DNA of 64,000 nt, taken from Actinacidiphila bryophytorum (GTDB taxonomy: Bacteria; Actinomycetota; Actinomycetes; Streptomycetales; Streptomycetaceae). Shown here piece after piece: positions 17,615 through 26,677 of the stretch. The translations under genes were made by a program, and so were the position numbers. The DNA is taken from assembly GCF_016916835.1 (NCBI RefSeq), contig NZ_JAFFIX010000003.1:372001-436000 (forward strand), read 5' to 3'. Within the stretch, counting starts at the first letter, position 1. Each line of letters starts with the position of its first letter. Below the pieces are notes generated by a model. The model was not told where the DNA came from. It saw only the letters and a list, made by a program, of their open reading frames with translations, and did not search any database.

Positions 17615-18415
17615 TCATGCGTTCGCCGGTGCCGGGTCGGGGGTCTCGCGGTCCCGGACGGGGGAGGCGGTGTCCGGGCGGCCGTCCCGCAGCGACAGCG
17701 TGCGGTCGGCGTAGCCGGCGGTGTCCGGGTCCGTGCCCGCGAGTACCACCGTCATACCGTGCGAGCGGGCCGCGCTGGTGAGGGTGCGCAGCACCTGGGC
17801 GCGGTCGGAGCGGTGCAGCGGCGCGGCCGGGTCGTCGGCGAAGACCACCGCGGGCACCGAGACCAGGGCGCGGGCCACCGCGATCCGCTGCCGCTCGGAC
17901 TGCAGCAGCGCCCCCGGGTGCTTGCGGGCGGCGGCGCCGATGTCGAGCCGGTCCAGCCATTCCTGGGCCTTGGCGCGGGCGGCCCGCGACCTGACCCCGC
18001 GCATCAGCAGCGGCAGTGCCGCGTTCTCCCACGCGGTCAGCTCGGGCAGCAGCTGCGGTTCGCTGCCGACCCAGCCGAAGCGCTCCCTGCGCAACTGGTC
18101 ACGGGCGGCGGCGGACAGCGTGTGGACGGGTCCGCTGTTGAACCACACCTCGCCCTGGTCGGGCACCAGCTGCCCCGACAGGCAGCGCAGCAGCGTCGTC
18201 TTGCCGCTGCCGCGCGGACCGACGACACCGAGGATCTCCCCTTCGCGCACCCCGACCGAGACGCCGAGCAGGGCGGGCGAGCCCCGGTGGGAGTGGCGCA
18301 GGGCGCGGGCGAAGAGCACGTCGTTGTCGGGCGGTGCCACCATGCCGTTCCTCCGCGAGTCGTCCCCCGGCGGCGGGCGGCGGTGTGTCGCCGACGCCGG
18401 GGAGTGGGCGGTCAC
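17615..18415 (-). CDS. ABC transporter ATP-binding protein with degenerate motifs
   Basis: 266 residues. Walker A is intact (VGPRGSGKTT), and the overall layout is that of MacB/LolD-type ATPases. However, the signature reads LLQSERQRIAVARAL instead of LSGGQ, and Walker B ends AVVFADDP, with Asp where the catalytic Glu normally follows the Asp. The switch His position reads AGTDPD, so that His is also missing. ATP binding is plausible but hydrolysis may be slow or absent. The partner is probably the membrane protein at 16222-17346. The start ATG is followed by another Met at residue 25 (MVAPPDND) that could be the real start. Confidence 0.8.
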   Translation of the reverse strand: MTAHSPASATHRRPPPGDDSRRNGMVAPPDNDVLFARALRHSHRGSPALLGVSVGVREGEILGVVGPRGSGKTTLLRCLSGQLVPDQGEVWFNSGPVHTLSAAARDQLRRERFGWVGSEPQLLPELTAWENAALPLLMRGVRSRAARAKAQEWLDRLDIGAAARKHPGALLQSERQRIAVARALVSVPAVVFADDPAAPLHRSDRAQVLRTLTSAARSHGMTVVLAGTDPDTAGYADRTLSLRDGRPDTASPVRDRETPDPAPANA

Positions 18416-18526
18416 TCCCCGGCACCGTAGGCAGGCGGTGGGCGCGTACGCCCGCAGGCGCGGCGGCCGGCCGCGCCGATCCGTCCGTTCGGGTGAGCAG
18501 CCGTCACCGCCCGCGGGCGGCGGGCG

Positions 18527-19888
18527 TCACAGCTTCGCCCAGGCCTGCGTCAGCACCGTCCGCAGGATGCCCTCGATCTCGTCGAAGAGCGCCTGGTCGG
18601 AGACCAGCGGCGGGGCGAGCTGGACGACCGGGTCGCCGCGGTCGTCGGCGCGGCAGTACAGGCCGTTGTCGTAGAGGGCCTTGGACAGGAAGCCATACAG
18701 GACGCGCTCGGTCTCCTCGTCGGTGAAGGTCTCCTTGGTCGCCTTGTCCTTGACCAGTTCGATGCCGTAGAAGAAGCCGTTGCCGCGGACGTCGCCGACG
18801 ATGGGCAGGTCGCGCAGCCGGTCGAGGGTGCGGAAGAAGCCGGCCTCGTGGTCCAGCACGTGCTGGTTGAGGCCCTCGCGCTCGAAGATGTCGAGGTTGG
18901 CCAGTGCGACGGCCGCCGACACCGGGTGGCCGCCGAAGGTGTAGCCGTGCAGGAAGGTGTTGCCGCCGCGGTAGAAGGGCTCGGCGACGCGGTCGGAGAC
19001 GATGCACGCGCCGATCGGCGAGTACCCGGACGTCATGCCCTTGGCGCAGGTGATCATGTCCGGCACGTAGCCGAACTTCTCGCAGCCGAACATCGTGCCG
19101 AGCCGGCCGAAGGCGCAGATCACCTCGTCGGAGACCAGCAGCACGTCGTAGGTGTCGCAGATCTCCCGCACCCGCTGGAAGTAGCCGGGCGGCGGCGGGA
19201 AGCAGCCGCCGGCGTTCTGCACGGGCTCAAGGAATACCGCGGCGACCGTCTCGGGGCCCTCGAAGAGGATCTGCTGCTCGATCTGGTCGGCGGCCCAGCG
19301 GCCGAAGGCCTCCGGGTCGTCGCCGTGCAGCGGCGCCCGGTAGATGTTGGTGTTGGGGACCTTGCGCGCGCCGGGCACCAGCGGCTCGAAGGGCGCCTTG
19401 AGCGCCGGGAGCCCGGTGATGGACAGGGCGCCCTGCGGGGTGCCGTGGTAGGCGACGGCCCGTGATATGACCTTGTACTTGCTGTGGTTGCCGGTCAGCC
19501 GGTGGTACTGCTTGGCCAGCTTCCACGCCGTCTCGACGGCCTCGCCGCCGCCGGTGGTGAAGAAGACCTTGTTCAGGTCGCCGGGGGCGTACCGGGCCAG
19601 CCGCTCCGCCAGTTCCACGGCCTTGGGGTGCGCGTAGCTCCACACCGGGAAGAAGGCCAGCTCCTGCGCCTGCTTGTAGGCGGTCTGCGCCAGTTCGTGC
19701 CGCCCGTGGCCCGCGTTGACCACGAAGAGCCCGGACAGGCCGTCGATGTAGCGCTTGCCGTGGTCGTCGTAGATGTACGTGCCCTCGCCGCGGACGATCG
19801 TCGGCACGGGGGCGTCCGCGTAGTCCGACATGCGTGTGAAGTGCATCCACAGGTGGTCGTACGCCGTCTTCGACAGGTCTGCGCTCAT
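18527..19888 (-). CDS. Class III PLP-dependent aminotransferase (putative polyamine/omega-amino acid transaminase)
   Basis: 453 residues from the ATG at 19888, 2 bp after the Lrp stop. Fold type I markers are clear: TTGGGEAVETAWKLA, LVSDEVICAFGR with Asp254 for the pyridine nitrogen, and CAKGMTSGY with Lys283 as the Schiff-base lysine. FFPVWSYAHPKA and YTFGGHPVSAAVALA place it with omega-amino acid:pyruvate and putrescine:pyruvate transaminases. Its linkage to an Lrp regulator and, divergently, to gamma-aminobutyraldehyde dehydrogenase suggests that it makes an aminoaldehyde from putrescine or a related diamine (inference). Beta-alanine:pyruvate transamination is the main alternative. Confidence 0.88.
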   Translation of the reverse strand: MSADLSKTAYDHLWMHFTRMSDYADAPVPTIVRGEGTYIYDDHGKRYIDGLSGLFVVNAGHGRHELAQTAYKQAQELAFFPVWSYAHPKAVELAERLARYAPGDLNKVFFTTGGGEAVETAWKLAKQYHRLTGNHSKYKVISRAVAYHGTPQGALSITGLPALKAPFEPLVPGARKVPNTNIYRAPLHGDDPEAFGRWAADQIEQQILFEGPETVAAVFLEPVQNAGGCFPPPPGYFQRVREICDTYDVLLVSDEVICAFGRLGTMFGCEKFGYVPDMITCAKGMTSGYSPIGACIVSDRVAEPFYRGGNTFLHGYTFGGHPVSAAVALANLDIFEREGLNQHVLDHEAGFFRTLDRLRDLPIVGDVRGNGFFYGIELVKDKATKETFTDEETERVLYGFLSKALYDNGLYCRADDRGDPVVQLAPPLVSDQALFDEIEGILRTVLTQAWAKL

Positions 19889-19890
19889 GG

Positions 19891-20352
19891 CTATCTGGTT
19901 CCCCAGGTGTAGGTCTGCTTGCGGAGCTTGAGGTAGACGAAGCTCTCGGTGGAGCGCACGCCCGGCAGCGCGCGGATCCGTTTGTTGATCAGCTCGAGCA
20001 GGTGGTCGTCGTCCTCGCACACGATCTCGGCCAGCAGGTCGAAGGAGCCGGCGGTGACCACCACGTACTCGACCTCGTCCAGCGCGGCCAGCGCCTCGGC
20101 GACCGGGTCGATGTCGCCCTCGACGGTGAGGCCGACCATGGCCTGCCGGCGGAATCCCACGGTGAGCGGGTCGGTCACCGCGACGATCTGCATGACGCCC
20201 TGGTCCAGCAGCTTCTGCACCCGCTGCCGCACCGCGGCCTCGGACAGGCCCACGGCCTTGCCGATCGCCGCGTAGGGGCGGCGGCCGTCCTCCTGGAGCT
20301 GCTCGATGATCGCCTTCGACACCGCGTCTATCGACGGCTGCGTGCCGTTCAT
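19891..20352 (-). CDS. Lrp/AsnC-family transcriptional regulator
   Basis: 153 residues from the ATG at 20352; a GTG five codons upstream (20367) is an alternative and has a GGGGCGC tract before it. The N-terminal HTH (AIIEQLQEDGRRPYAAIGKAVGLSEAAVRQRVQKL) is followed by a RAM domain (VEYVVVTAGSFDLLAEIVCEDDDHLLELI). Such proteins sense amino acids or related amines and usually control the adjacent genes. It forms an operon with the aminotransferase and shares a 220-bp divergent promoter region (20353-20572) with the aldehyde dehydrogenase, so both are likely targets. Confidence 0.92.
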   Translation of the reverse strand: MNGTQPSIDAVSKAIIEQLQEDGRRPYAAIGKAVGLSEAAVRQRVQKLLDQGVMQIVAVTDPLTVGFRRQAMVGLTVEGDIDPVAEALAALDEVEYVVVTAGSFDLLAEIVCEDDDHLLELINKRIRALPGVRSTESFVYLKLRKQTYTWGTR

Positions 20353-20572
20353 GTCACGTGTGGCCACGCGCCCCACTGTGCAGGAGAGGTCGACGGTCCC
20401 GCAAGCCCCGCACGATGAAATTCGTCGCTGAGAGCCGCTGCGGATACCGATTCGGTTGTCGGTGGGAGGTGGGTATGTCGAATACGGCAGTCCACCGGCT
20501 AAGCTGGGTGCTGTCTCAGTGCGTGGACACCCGACACCGCACCACGATCCGGACGACCAGGGAGCATTCGCC

Positions 20573-22006
20573 GTGACCGAACTCCGTACTCTGCGCAACT
20601 ACATCGACGGAGAATTCCGTGCCGCCGCGGACGGACGGACCACCGAGGTGGTGAACCCGGTGACCGGCCAGGCGTACGCCACCGCGCCGCTGTCCGGCGC
20701 GGACGACGTCGACGCGGCCATGGCCGCGGCCGCCGCCGCCTTCCCCGGCTGGCGCGACACCACGCCCTCGGACCGGCAGAAGGCGCTGCTGCGGATCGCC
20801 GACGCGATCGAGGCGCGGGCCGCCGAGATCGTCGCCGTCGAGAGCGAGAACACGGGCAAGCCCATCGGCCTGACCACGACCGAGGAAATCCCGCCCATGG
20901 TCGACCAGATCCGCTTCTTCGCCGGTGCGGCGCGGATGCTGGAGGGCCGCTCGGCCGGCGAGTACATGGAGGGGATGACCTCCATGGTCCGCCGCGAGCC
21001 GGTCGGGGTCTGCGCGCAGGTCGCGCCCTGGAACTACCCGATGATGATGGCGGTGTGGAAGTTCGCCCCGGCCATCGCCGCGGGCAACACGGTGGTGCTC
21101 AAGCCGTCCGACACCACCCCCGCCTCCACCGTGCTGCTCGCCGAGATCCTGGGCGAGCACCTGCCCAAGGGCGTCTTCAACGTCGTGTGCGGCGACCGCG
21201 ACACCGGCCGGCTGATGGTCGAGCACCCGGTGCCCGCGATGGCCTCGATCACCGGCTCGGTCAGGGCCGGCATGGAGGTCGCGGGATCCGCGGCCAAGGA
21301 CCTCAAGCGCGTCCACCTGGAGCTGGGCGGCAAGGCGCCCGTGGTGGTCTTCGAGGACGTGGACATCCCGCGCGCCGTCGAGGACATCGCGGTGGCCGGC
21401 TTCTTCAACGCCGGCCAGGACTGCACCGCCGCCACCCGCGTCCTGGTGCACGAGTCGATCCACGCCGAGTTCACCGCGGCCCTGGCCAAGGCCGCCGCCG
21501 ACACCAAGACGGGCCGCCCCGACGACGAGGACGTCCTGTACGGCCCGCTGAACAACGCCCGCCAGCTCGACCAGGTCAGCGGCTTCATCGAGCGCATCCC
21601 GGCCCACGCCAGGATCGAGACCGGCGGCCACCGGGTCGGCGAGCAGGGCTACTTCTACGCGCCCACCGTCGTCTCCGGGCTGCGGCAGGACGACGAGATG
21701 ATCCAGCGCGAGATCTTCGGCCCGGTCATCACCGTGCAGTCCTTCACCGACGAGGAGCAGGCGGTGACCTGGGCCAACGGCGTGGACTACGCGCTGGCCT
21801 CCTCGGTGTGGACCAAGGACCACGCCCGCGCCATGCGGATGTCCAAGCGGCTGGACTTCGGCTGCGTCTGGATCAACACCCACATCCCGCTGGTCGCCGA
21901 GATGCCGCACGGCGGCTTCAAGCAGTCCGGCTACGGCAAGGACCTGTCCGGCTACGGCTTCGAGGACTACACCCGGATCAAGCACGTCATGACGTCGCTC
22001 GACTAG
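20573..22006 (+). CDS. Gamma-aminobutyraldehyde dehydrogenase (aldehyde dehydrogenase superfamily)
   Basis: 477 residues from the GTG at 20573 behind AGGGAG. NAD(P)-dependent ALDH fold: APWNYPMMMAVWK near residue 150, general base Glu250 in LELGGK, and catalytic Cys284 in NAGQDCTAATR. The sequence pattern (GMTSMVRREPVGVCAQVAPWNYP) matches the actinobacterial gamma-aminobutyraldehyde dehydrogenase group, which oxidises 4-aminobutanal to GABA in putrescine breakdown. The divergent Lrp-aminotransferase pair supports this. Its TAG stop (22004-22006) is part of the CTAG at the left end of a 177-bp repeat element. Confidence 0.9.
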   Translation: MTELRTLRNYIDGEFRAAADGRTTEVVNPVTGQAYATAPLSGADDVDAAMAAAAAAFPGWRDTTPSDRQKALLRIADAIEARAAEIVAVESENTGKPIGLTTTEEIPPMVDQIRFFAGAARMLEGRSAGEYMEGMTSMVRREPVGVCAQVAPWNYPMMMAVWKFAPAIAAGNTVVLKPSDTTPASTVLLAEILGEHLPKGVFNVVCGDRDTGRLMVEHPVPAMASITGSVRAGMEVAGSAAKDLKRVHLELGGKAPVVVFEDVDIPRAVEDIAVAGFFNAGQDCTAATRVLVHESIHAEFTAALAKAAADTKTGRPDDEDVLYGPLNNARQLDQVSGFIERIPAHARIETGGHRVGEQGYFYAPTVVSGLRQDDEMIQREIFGPVITVQSFTDEEQAVTWANGVDYALASSVWTKDHARAMRMSKRLDFGCVWINTHIPLVAEMPHGGFKQSGYGKDLSGYGFEDYTRIKHVMTSLD

Positions 22007-22181
22007 GCCGTGTTTTGGAAGTCCCGCCTGCCCCGCGACGCCTGGCACGCACGCTCGCTGCGTTGTCGGAGTCGTCCGAGTAGGCCCACTACGAGGACGA
22101 CCCTCCGCCTTGCGATCGCACGCACCGGACGCCGCGGGGCCCGCCCTGTGGGCGGACGGCGCCACTTCCAAAACACGGCCT
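22005..22181. mobile_element. 177-bp MITE-like element, copy A
   Basis: Flanked by an 18-bp perfect terminal inverted repeat, AGGCCGTGTTTTGGAAGT at 22005-22022 and its complement at 22164-22181. The interior is non-coding and about 98% identical to copy B (57412-57588) in opposite orientation. Left flank is CTAG (22003-22006), right flank CTGG (22180-22183), which looks like a CTAG target duplication with one substitution. It lies between two convergent genes and contributes the last two bases of the upstream stop codon. Confidence 0.88.
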
Positions 22182-22248
22182 GGGTCCGGCAGCCGCTGGA
22201 CCCGCGCGAGTGGGGCCGCCCTCCGGAAGGGGCGGCCCCCACTCGTGC

Positions 22249-22935
22249 TCACGCGGCAGGCGGCCCCGTCAGTCGCTGCAGCGCCGTCAGGCGGTTGGTG
22301 GTGACCGAGTCGACGCCCAGCGCCAGCAGGCGGCGCATCGAGCGCGGCCAGTCGGCGGTCCACGCGGCCACCAGCAGGCCGCGCTCGCGGGCGTAGGCGA
22401 CCGTCCCCGCGTCGACCAGCCCGAAGCGCAGGTTCAGCCAGCGCGGCGCCACGGCGGCCAGCAGCGCCGGCGCGGGCCACGCCGAGGTCTTCCAGGTCAG
22501 CGCGATCTCCGCGGCCGGGTCCGCGTCCCGCACGGCACGCATCGCGGTCGCCTCGCCGCAGTAGTAGACCCGCTCCTGCGCACCCGCGTCGCGGACCGCG
22601 GCCAGCGAGGGGGCCGCCTGGTCGGCGCCGGTCAGGTCGAGCAGCATCCGCCCGCGCGCATGGCGCAGCAGTTCGGCGAGGGCGTCGTGCAGGGTCGGCA
22701 GCTGCCCGCCGCCGAGCTTGAAGACCTCGTCGGAGGTGAGCCCGGCGACCGCCTGCGGGTGCCCCCACAGGCGGTCGAGCGACGGGTCGTGCAGCAGCAC
22801 CGGCACCCCGTCGAGCGTCAGCCGCACGTCGACCTCCACCGCGTCCGCGCCCTTGAGCAGCGCGGAGCGGACCGACGGCAGCGTGTTCTCGCGGTGGACG
22901 TAAGGGTCGCCCCGGTGGGCGACGGTCAGCGCCAC
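22249..22935 (-). CDS. Glycerophosphodiester phosphodiesterase family protein
   Basis: 228 residues from the GTG at 22935, overlapping the stop of add by 10 bp. TVAHRGDPYVHRENTLPSV contains the catalytic HRG and the EN metal-binding pair; VEVDVRLTLDGVPVLLHDPSLDR gives the ExD and HD motifs, and the TIM-barrel ends with WTADWPRSMRRLLALGVDSVTTNRL. These enzymes cut glycerophosphodiesters to glycerol-3-phosphate and an alcohol with Ca2+ or Mg2+. No signal peptide, so it is probably cytosolic. Translation is coupled to adenosine deaminase. Confidence 0.93.
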   Translation of the reverse strand: MALTVAHRGDPYVHRENTLPSVRSALLKGADAVEVDVRLTLDGVPVLLHDPSLDRLWGHPQAVAGLTSDEVFKLGGGQLPTLHDALAELLRHARGRMLLDLTGADQAAPSLAAVRDAGAQERVYYCGEATAMRAVRDADPAAEIALTWKTSAWPAPALLAAVAPRWLNLRFGLVDAGTVAYARERGLLVAAWTADWPRSMRRLLALGVDSVTTNRLTALQRLTGPPAA

Positions 22936-23963
22936 GCGGCGGCGTACGCGTCGATCTCGGCGGCGAGCCGCGCCTTGCCCGGCGCGTCGAGGAACGACGC
23001 CTCGACGGCGTTCTTCGCCAGCCCCGCCACCCCGACGTGGTCCAGCTCCAGCAGCCGCGCCGCGACCGCGTACTCGGTGTTCAGGTCGGTGCCGAACATC
23101 GGCGGGTCGTCGCTGTTGACGGTGACCAGGACACCGGCCTCGACCATGCGCCGTATCGGGTGCTCCTCCAGCGTCGCGACCGCCCGGGTGGCGATGTTGG
23201 AGGTCGGGCAGACCTCCAGCGGGATGCGGTGCTCGGCCAGGTGGTCCAGCAGCCGCGGGTCGGCCGCCGCGCTGGTGCCGTGGCCGATCCGCTCGGCGCC
23301 CAGCTCGCGCAGCGCGTCCCACACCGTCTCGGGACCCGTGGTCTCGCCCGCGTGCGGCACGCTGTGCAGCCCGGCCGCCCGCGCCCGGTCGAAGTACGGC
23401 TTGAACTGCGGCCTGGGCACGCCGATCTCGGGGCCGCCGAGGCCGAAGGACACCAGCCCGTCGGGCCGCAGGTCCACCGCGAGCCTGGCGGTCTCCTCCG
23501 CCGACGCGAGCCCCGCCTCGCCGGGGATGTCGAAGCACCAGCGCATCATGACGCCCAGTTCCGCCTCCGCGGCCTTGCGGGCGTCCTCGATCGCCGCCAT
23601 GAACTCCCGCTCCGGGATGCCGCGCCGGGTCGAGCTGTACGGCGTCACGGTCAGCTCGGCATAGCGCACGTTCTGCCGGGCCATGTCCCTGGCCACCTCG
23701 AAGGTGAGCAGCCGCACGTCCTCGGCGTCCCTGATCAGGTCGACGACCGACAGGTAGACCTCGATGAAGTGGGCGAAGTCCCGGAAGCTGAAGTAGTCGG
23801 CGAGCGCCGCGGGGTCGGCCGGCACCGCGGAGTCCGGGTGCCGCGCGGCCAGCTCGGCCACGATGCGCGGTGAGGCGGACCCCACGTGGTGCACGTGCAG
23901 CTCGGCCTTCGGCAGTCCGGCGATGAAGGCGTCGAGGCCGCCTGCGGTGGCGCTGTCGGACAT
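22926..23963 (-). CDS. add: Adenosine deaminase
   Basis: 345 residues from the ATG at 23963. Zinc ligands His23 and His25 in AELHVHHVGS, SFGLGGPE, PHAGE with the catalytic Glu/His region, ERIGHGTSA and VNSDDPPMFGT are the ADA motifs in the expected order. It deaminates adenosine (or deoxyadenosine) to inosine in purine salvage; some family members act on other adenine compounds. The sequence is intermediate between ADA and the adenine deaminase-type branch, so the substrate is likely but not certain. Operon with the GDPD gene; divergent from potD. Confidence 0.85.
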   Translation of the reverse strand: MSDSATAGGLDAFIAGLPKAELHVHHVGSASPRIVAELAARHPDSAVPADPAALADYFSFRDFAHFIEVYLSVVDLIRDAEDVRLLTFEVARDMARQNVRYAELTVTPYSSTRRGIPEREFMAAIEDARKAAEAELGVMMRWCFDIPGEAGLASAEETARLAVDLRPDGLVSFGLGGPEIGVPRPQFKPYFDRARAAGLHSVPHAGETTGPETVWDALRELGAERIGHGTSAAADPRLLDHLAEHRIPLEVCPTSNIATRAVATLEEHPIRRMVEAGVLVTVNSDDPPMFGTDLNTEYAVAARLLELDHVGVAGLAKNAVEASFLDAPGKARLAAEIDAYAAAWR

Positions 23964-24141
23964 GCGGGGTCCTCCTGGACGAGCGGTACGGATTCGGCTG
24001 GTGGCACGTGCGCGGCGGCGGCCGGGGTGCGGCCGTGCTGCCCCGTCATCGTAGAACGCCGCCTGCGAAGCACCGCCCGCCCCGGGTGCGGCCCTCCGTG
24101 AATCCGCCCTCGGGCACAGAATTCGTCGCGTAACCAAAAGG

Positions 24142-24162
24142 CAACAACGGAATCCCTTGTTG
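24142..24162. promoter_or_regulatory. Candidate operator upstream of potD
   Basis: Inverted repeat CAACAA (24142-24147) / TTGTTG (24157-24162) with a 9-bp spacer, in an AT-richer patch 100 bp upstream of potD and between the divergent add and potD genes. It could bind a dimeric regulator of polyamine uptake. Nothing else in the 298-bp add-potD gap was recognised. Confidence 0.35.
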
Positions 24163-24261
24163 AGGGGCGCCCCCTCTGCCAGGATCAGCCACCAATCCGG
24201 GGTTTGGCCACGTCGGAGGGCGACAACCCCGCGAACGCCCCGAGAGCGGAGGGCACCACCC

Positions 24262-25494
24262 ATGGAGCAGTACGAGCCCCTGCCCCCGCCGCTGCGTGCG
24301 GCCCTGCGGCGCAGTATGAGCGGCGGGCGGGGCGCGATGGGCCGGCGCACGTTCCTGCGCGCCGCGGGCCTGGGCGCCGCCGGCGCCGCGGGCCTGACCG
24401 CGTGCGGGATACCCGCGGCAGGCCGCACCGGCGACAGCACCGCGTCCAGCGACCACTCGGCCCAGGAGAAGACGGTCGACTTCTCCAACTGGACCGAGTA
24501 CATCGACGTCTCGGACGACGGCAAGCACCGCCCCACCCTGGAGGCGTTCACCAGACGCACCGGGATCAAGGTCAAGTACACCGAGGACATCAACGACAAC
24601 GTCGAGTTCTTCGGCAAGATCAAGCCGCAGCTGTCCGCGGGCCAGGACACCGGGCGCGACCTGATGGTGCTCACCGACTGGCTGGCCGCCCGGATGATCA
24701 GGCTCGGCTGGGTCCAGCAGCTCAACCCCGCCCACCTGCCGCACGCCTTCGCCAACCTCGAACAGCGCTTTCGCAGCCCCGACTGGGACCCGGGCCGCGC
24801 CTACTCCTACCCCTGGCAGGGCATCGCGACCTGCATCGCGTACAACAAGAAAGCCACCGGCGGGCGGGCGGTCACCTCCATATCGCAGCTCCTCGACGAC
24901 CCCTCGCTCAAGGGCCGGGTCGCGATGCTGTCCGAGATGCGCGACACGATCGGCATGACGCTGCTCGACATGGGCCACAAGCCGGAGACGGTCACCGACG
25001 ACACCTACGACGCGGCGCTCGCCAGGGTGCAGAAGGCCGTCGACAGCCAGCAGATCCGCAAGTTCACCGGCAACGACTACACCGACGGCCTCAGCAAGGG
25101 CGACATCGCCGCATGCGTGGCCTGGGCGGGCGACCTGGTGCAGCTGCGGATCGACGACCCCGACATCGAGTACGTCTTCCCCGACGCGGGCTTCCTGTTC
25201 TCCACCGACAACCTGCTGGTCCCCGCGAAGGCACGGCACAAGACCAACGCCGAACGCCTCATCGACTACTACTACGAGCCGCAGGTCGCCGCCCAGGTGT
25301 CGGCGTACATCGCCTACGTGTGCCCGGTCGCGGGCGTGCAGCCCTACCTGGCGAAGATCGACCCGTCGCTGGCGAAGAACCCGCTGATCCTCCCGGACGC
25401 GGCGATGGACGCCAAGTCGCACAGCTTCCGCTCCCTCAGCGAGGACGAGGACACCCGCTACGAGGAGAAGTTCTCCAAGCTCATCGGCGCCTGA
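24262..25494 (+). CDS. potD: Polyamine ABC transporter substrate-binding lipoprotein (PotD/PotF-like), Tat-type signal
   Basis: 410 residues from the ATG at 24262 behind GGAGGG. Twin arginines 28-29 (MGRRTFLRAAG) and a lipobox L-T-A-C with Cys48 mark a Tat-exported lipoprotein. The mature part starts KTVDFSNWTEYIDVSDDG, the usual opening of spermidine/putrescine binding proteins, and contains YSYPWQGIATCIAYNKKA and FSTDNLLVPAKARHKTNAERLIDYYY. It delivers polyamines to PotABC encoded downstream with gaps of 16 bp or less. Ligand is inferred from sequence similarity and from the catabolic genes around. Confidence 0.9.
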   Translation: MEQYEPLPPPLRAALRRSMSGGRGAMGRRTFLRAAGLGAAGAAGLTACGIPAAGRTGDSTASSDHSAQEKTVDFSNWTEYIDVSDDGKHRPTLEAFTRRTGIKVKYTEDINDNVEFFGKIKPQLSAGQDTGRDLMVLTDWLAARMIRLGWVQQLNPAHLPHAFANLEQRFRSPDWDPGRAYSYPWQGIATCIAYNKKATGGRAVTSISQLLDDPSLKGRVAMLSEMRDTIGMTLLDMGHKPETVTDDTYDAALARVQKAVDSQQIRKFTGNDYTDGLSKGDIAACVAWAGDLVQLRIDDPDIEYVFPDAGFLFSTDNLLVPAKARHKTNAERLIDYYYEPQVAAQVSAYIAYVCPVAGVQPYLAKIDPSLAKNPLILPDAAMDAKSHSFRSLSEDEDTRYEEKFSKLIGA

Positions 25495-25510
25495 CCCGAG
25501 GACACCTGCC

Positions 25511-26677
25511 ATGACGACCGCACCCACCGCAGAACCCGGCGACGCCGTCCGCCTGACCGGGCTCAGCAGGACCTACGGGTCCTTCACCGCCGTCCACCCG
25601 CTGGACCTCGCCGTCCCCGCCGGGTCCTTCTTCGCGCTGCTCGGCGCGTCCGGCTGCGGCAAGACCACGACGCTGCGGATGATCGCCGGCCTGGAGGAGC
25701 CCACCACGGGCACCGTCGCCCTCGGCGGCCGGGACGTCACCGCCCTGCCGCCGTACAAACGCCCCGTCAACACGGTCTTCCAGAACTACGCGCTCTTCCC
25801 GCACCTCGACATCCACGAGAACGTCGCCTTCGGGCTGCGCCGCCGCGGCATCAAGTCGGTCGCCAAGCAGGTCGCCGAGATGCTCGAACTGGTGCAGCTC
25901 GGCGGCCTCGCCCGCCGAAAGCCGCACCAGCTCTCCGGCGGGCAGCAGCAGCGCGTCGCGGTCGCCAGGGCGCTCATCAACAAGCCCGAGGTGCTGCTGC
26001 TCGACGAGCCGCTCGGCGCCCTCGACCTGAAACTGCGCCGCCAGATGCAGCTCGAGCTCAAACGCATACAGACCGAGGTCGGCATCACCTTCATCCACGT
26101 CACCCACGACCAGGAGGAGGCCATGACCATGGCCGACACCGTCGCGGTGATGAACGCCGGCCGCGTCGAGCAGCTCGGCGCCCCCGCCGACCTCTACGAG
26201 AACCCCGGCTCGACCTTCGTGGCGAACTTCCTCGGCACCTCCAACCTGATCGAGGCCGAGGTCACCGGCACCTCGGGCGGCGACATCCAGCTGGTCGCCG
26301 CCGGGCAGCGGCTCACCCTGCCCGCCGCCCGCTGCGCCGCCGAGGTCGCCGCGGGCGGCAGGGTGCTCGCCGGGATCCGCCCGGAGAAGGTCGCACTCAC
26401 CCACCGCGACGACGAAGACTCCGTCGCCGAGGGGCGCAACCGGGTGCCCGGCCGGATCGTCGACTCCAGCTACATCGGCGTCTCCACCCAGTACGTGATC
26501 GACAGCCCGGTCTGCCCGGAGCTGGAGGTCTTCGTGCCCAACGTCGAACGCGACGGGCGGCTCGTGCCCGGCGCCCCCGTCGTCCTGCACTGGAACCCCG
26601 CGCACACCTTCGGCCTCGACGCGGCCCAGGACATCGACGCGGGGATCGACGCCGACGCGGAGGAGGCCGCCGCATGA
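25511..26677 (+). CDS. potA: Polyamine ABC transporter ATP-binding protein
   Basis: 388 residues. Complete ATPase motifs: Walker A GASGCGKTT, FQNYALFPHLDIHENVAFGL (Q-loop region typical of PotA), LSGGQQQRVAVARAL, LLLDEPLGALDLKLR and HVTHDQEEAMTMAD. A C-terminal TOBE domain (RPEKVALTHRDD to LHWNPAHTFGL) fits PotA/MalK-type importers. It overlaps potB by ATGA. It energises uptake through PotBC. Confidence 0.93.
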   Translation: MTTAPTAEPGDAVRLTGLSRTYGSFTAVHPLDLAVPAGSFFALLGASGCGKTTTLRMIAGLEEPTTGTVALGGRDVTALPPYKRPVNTVFQNYALFPHLDIHENVAFGLRRRGIKSVAKQVAEMLELVQLGGLARRKPHQLSGGQQQRVAVARALINKPEVLLLDEPLGALDLKLRRQMQLELKRIQTEVGITFIHVTHDQEEAMTMADTVAVMNAGRVEQLGAPADLYENPGSTFVANFLGTSNLIEAEVTGTSGGDIQLVAAGQRLTLPAARCAAEVAAGGRVLAGIRPEKVALTHRDDEDSVAEGRNRVPGRIVDSSYIGVSTQYVIDSPVCPELEVFVPNVERDGRLVPGAPVVLHWNPAHTFGLDAAQDIDAGIDADAEEAAA

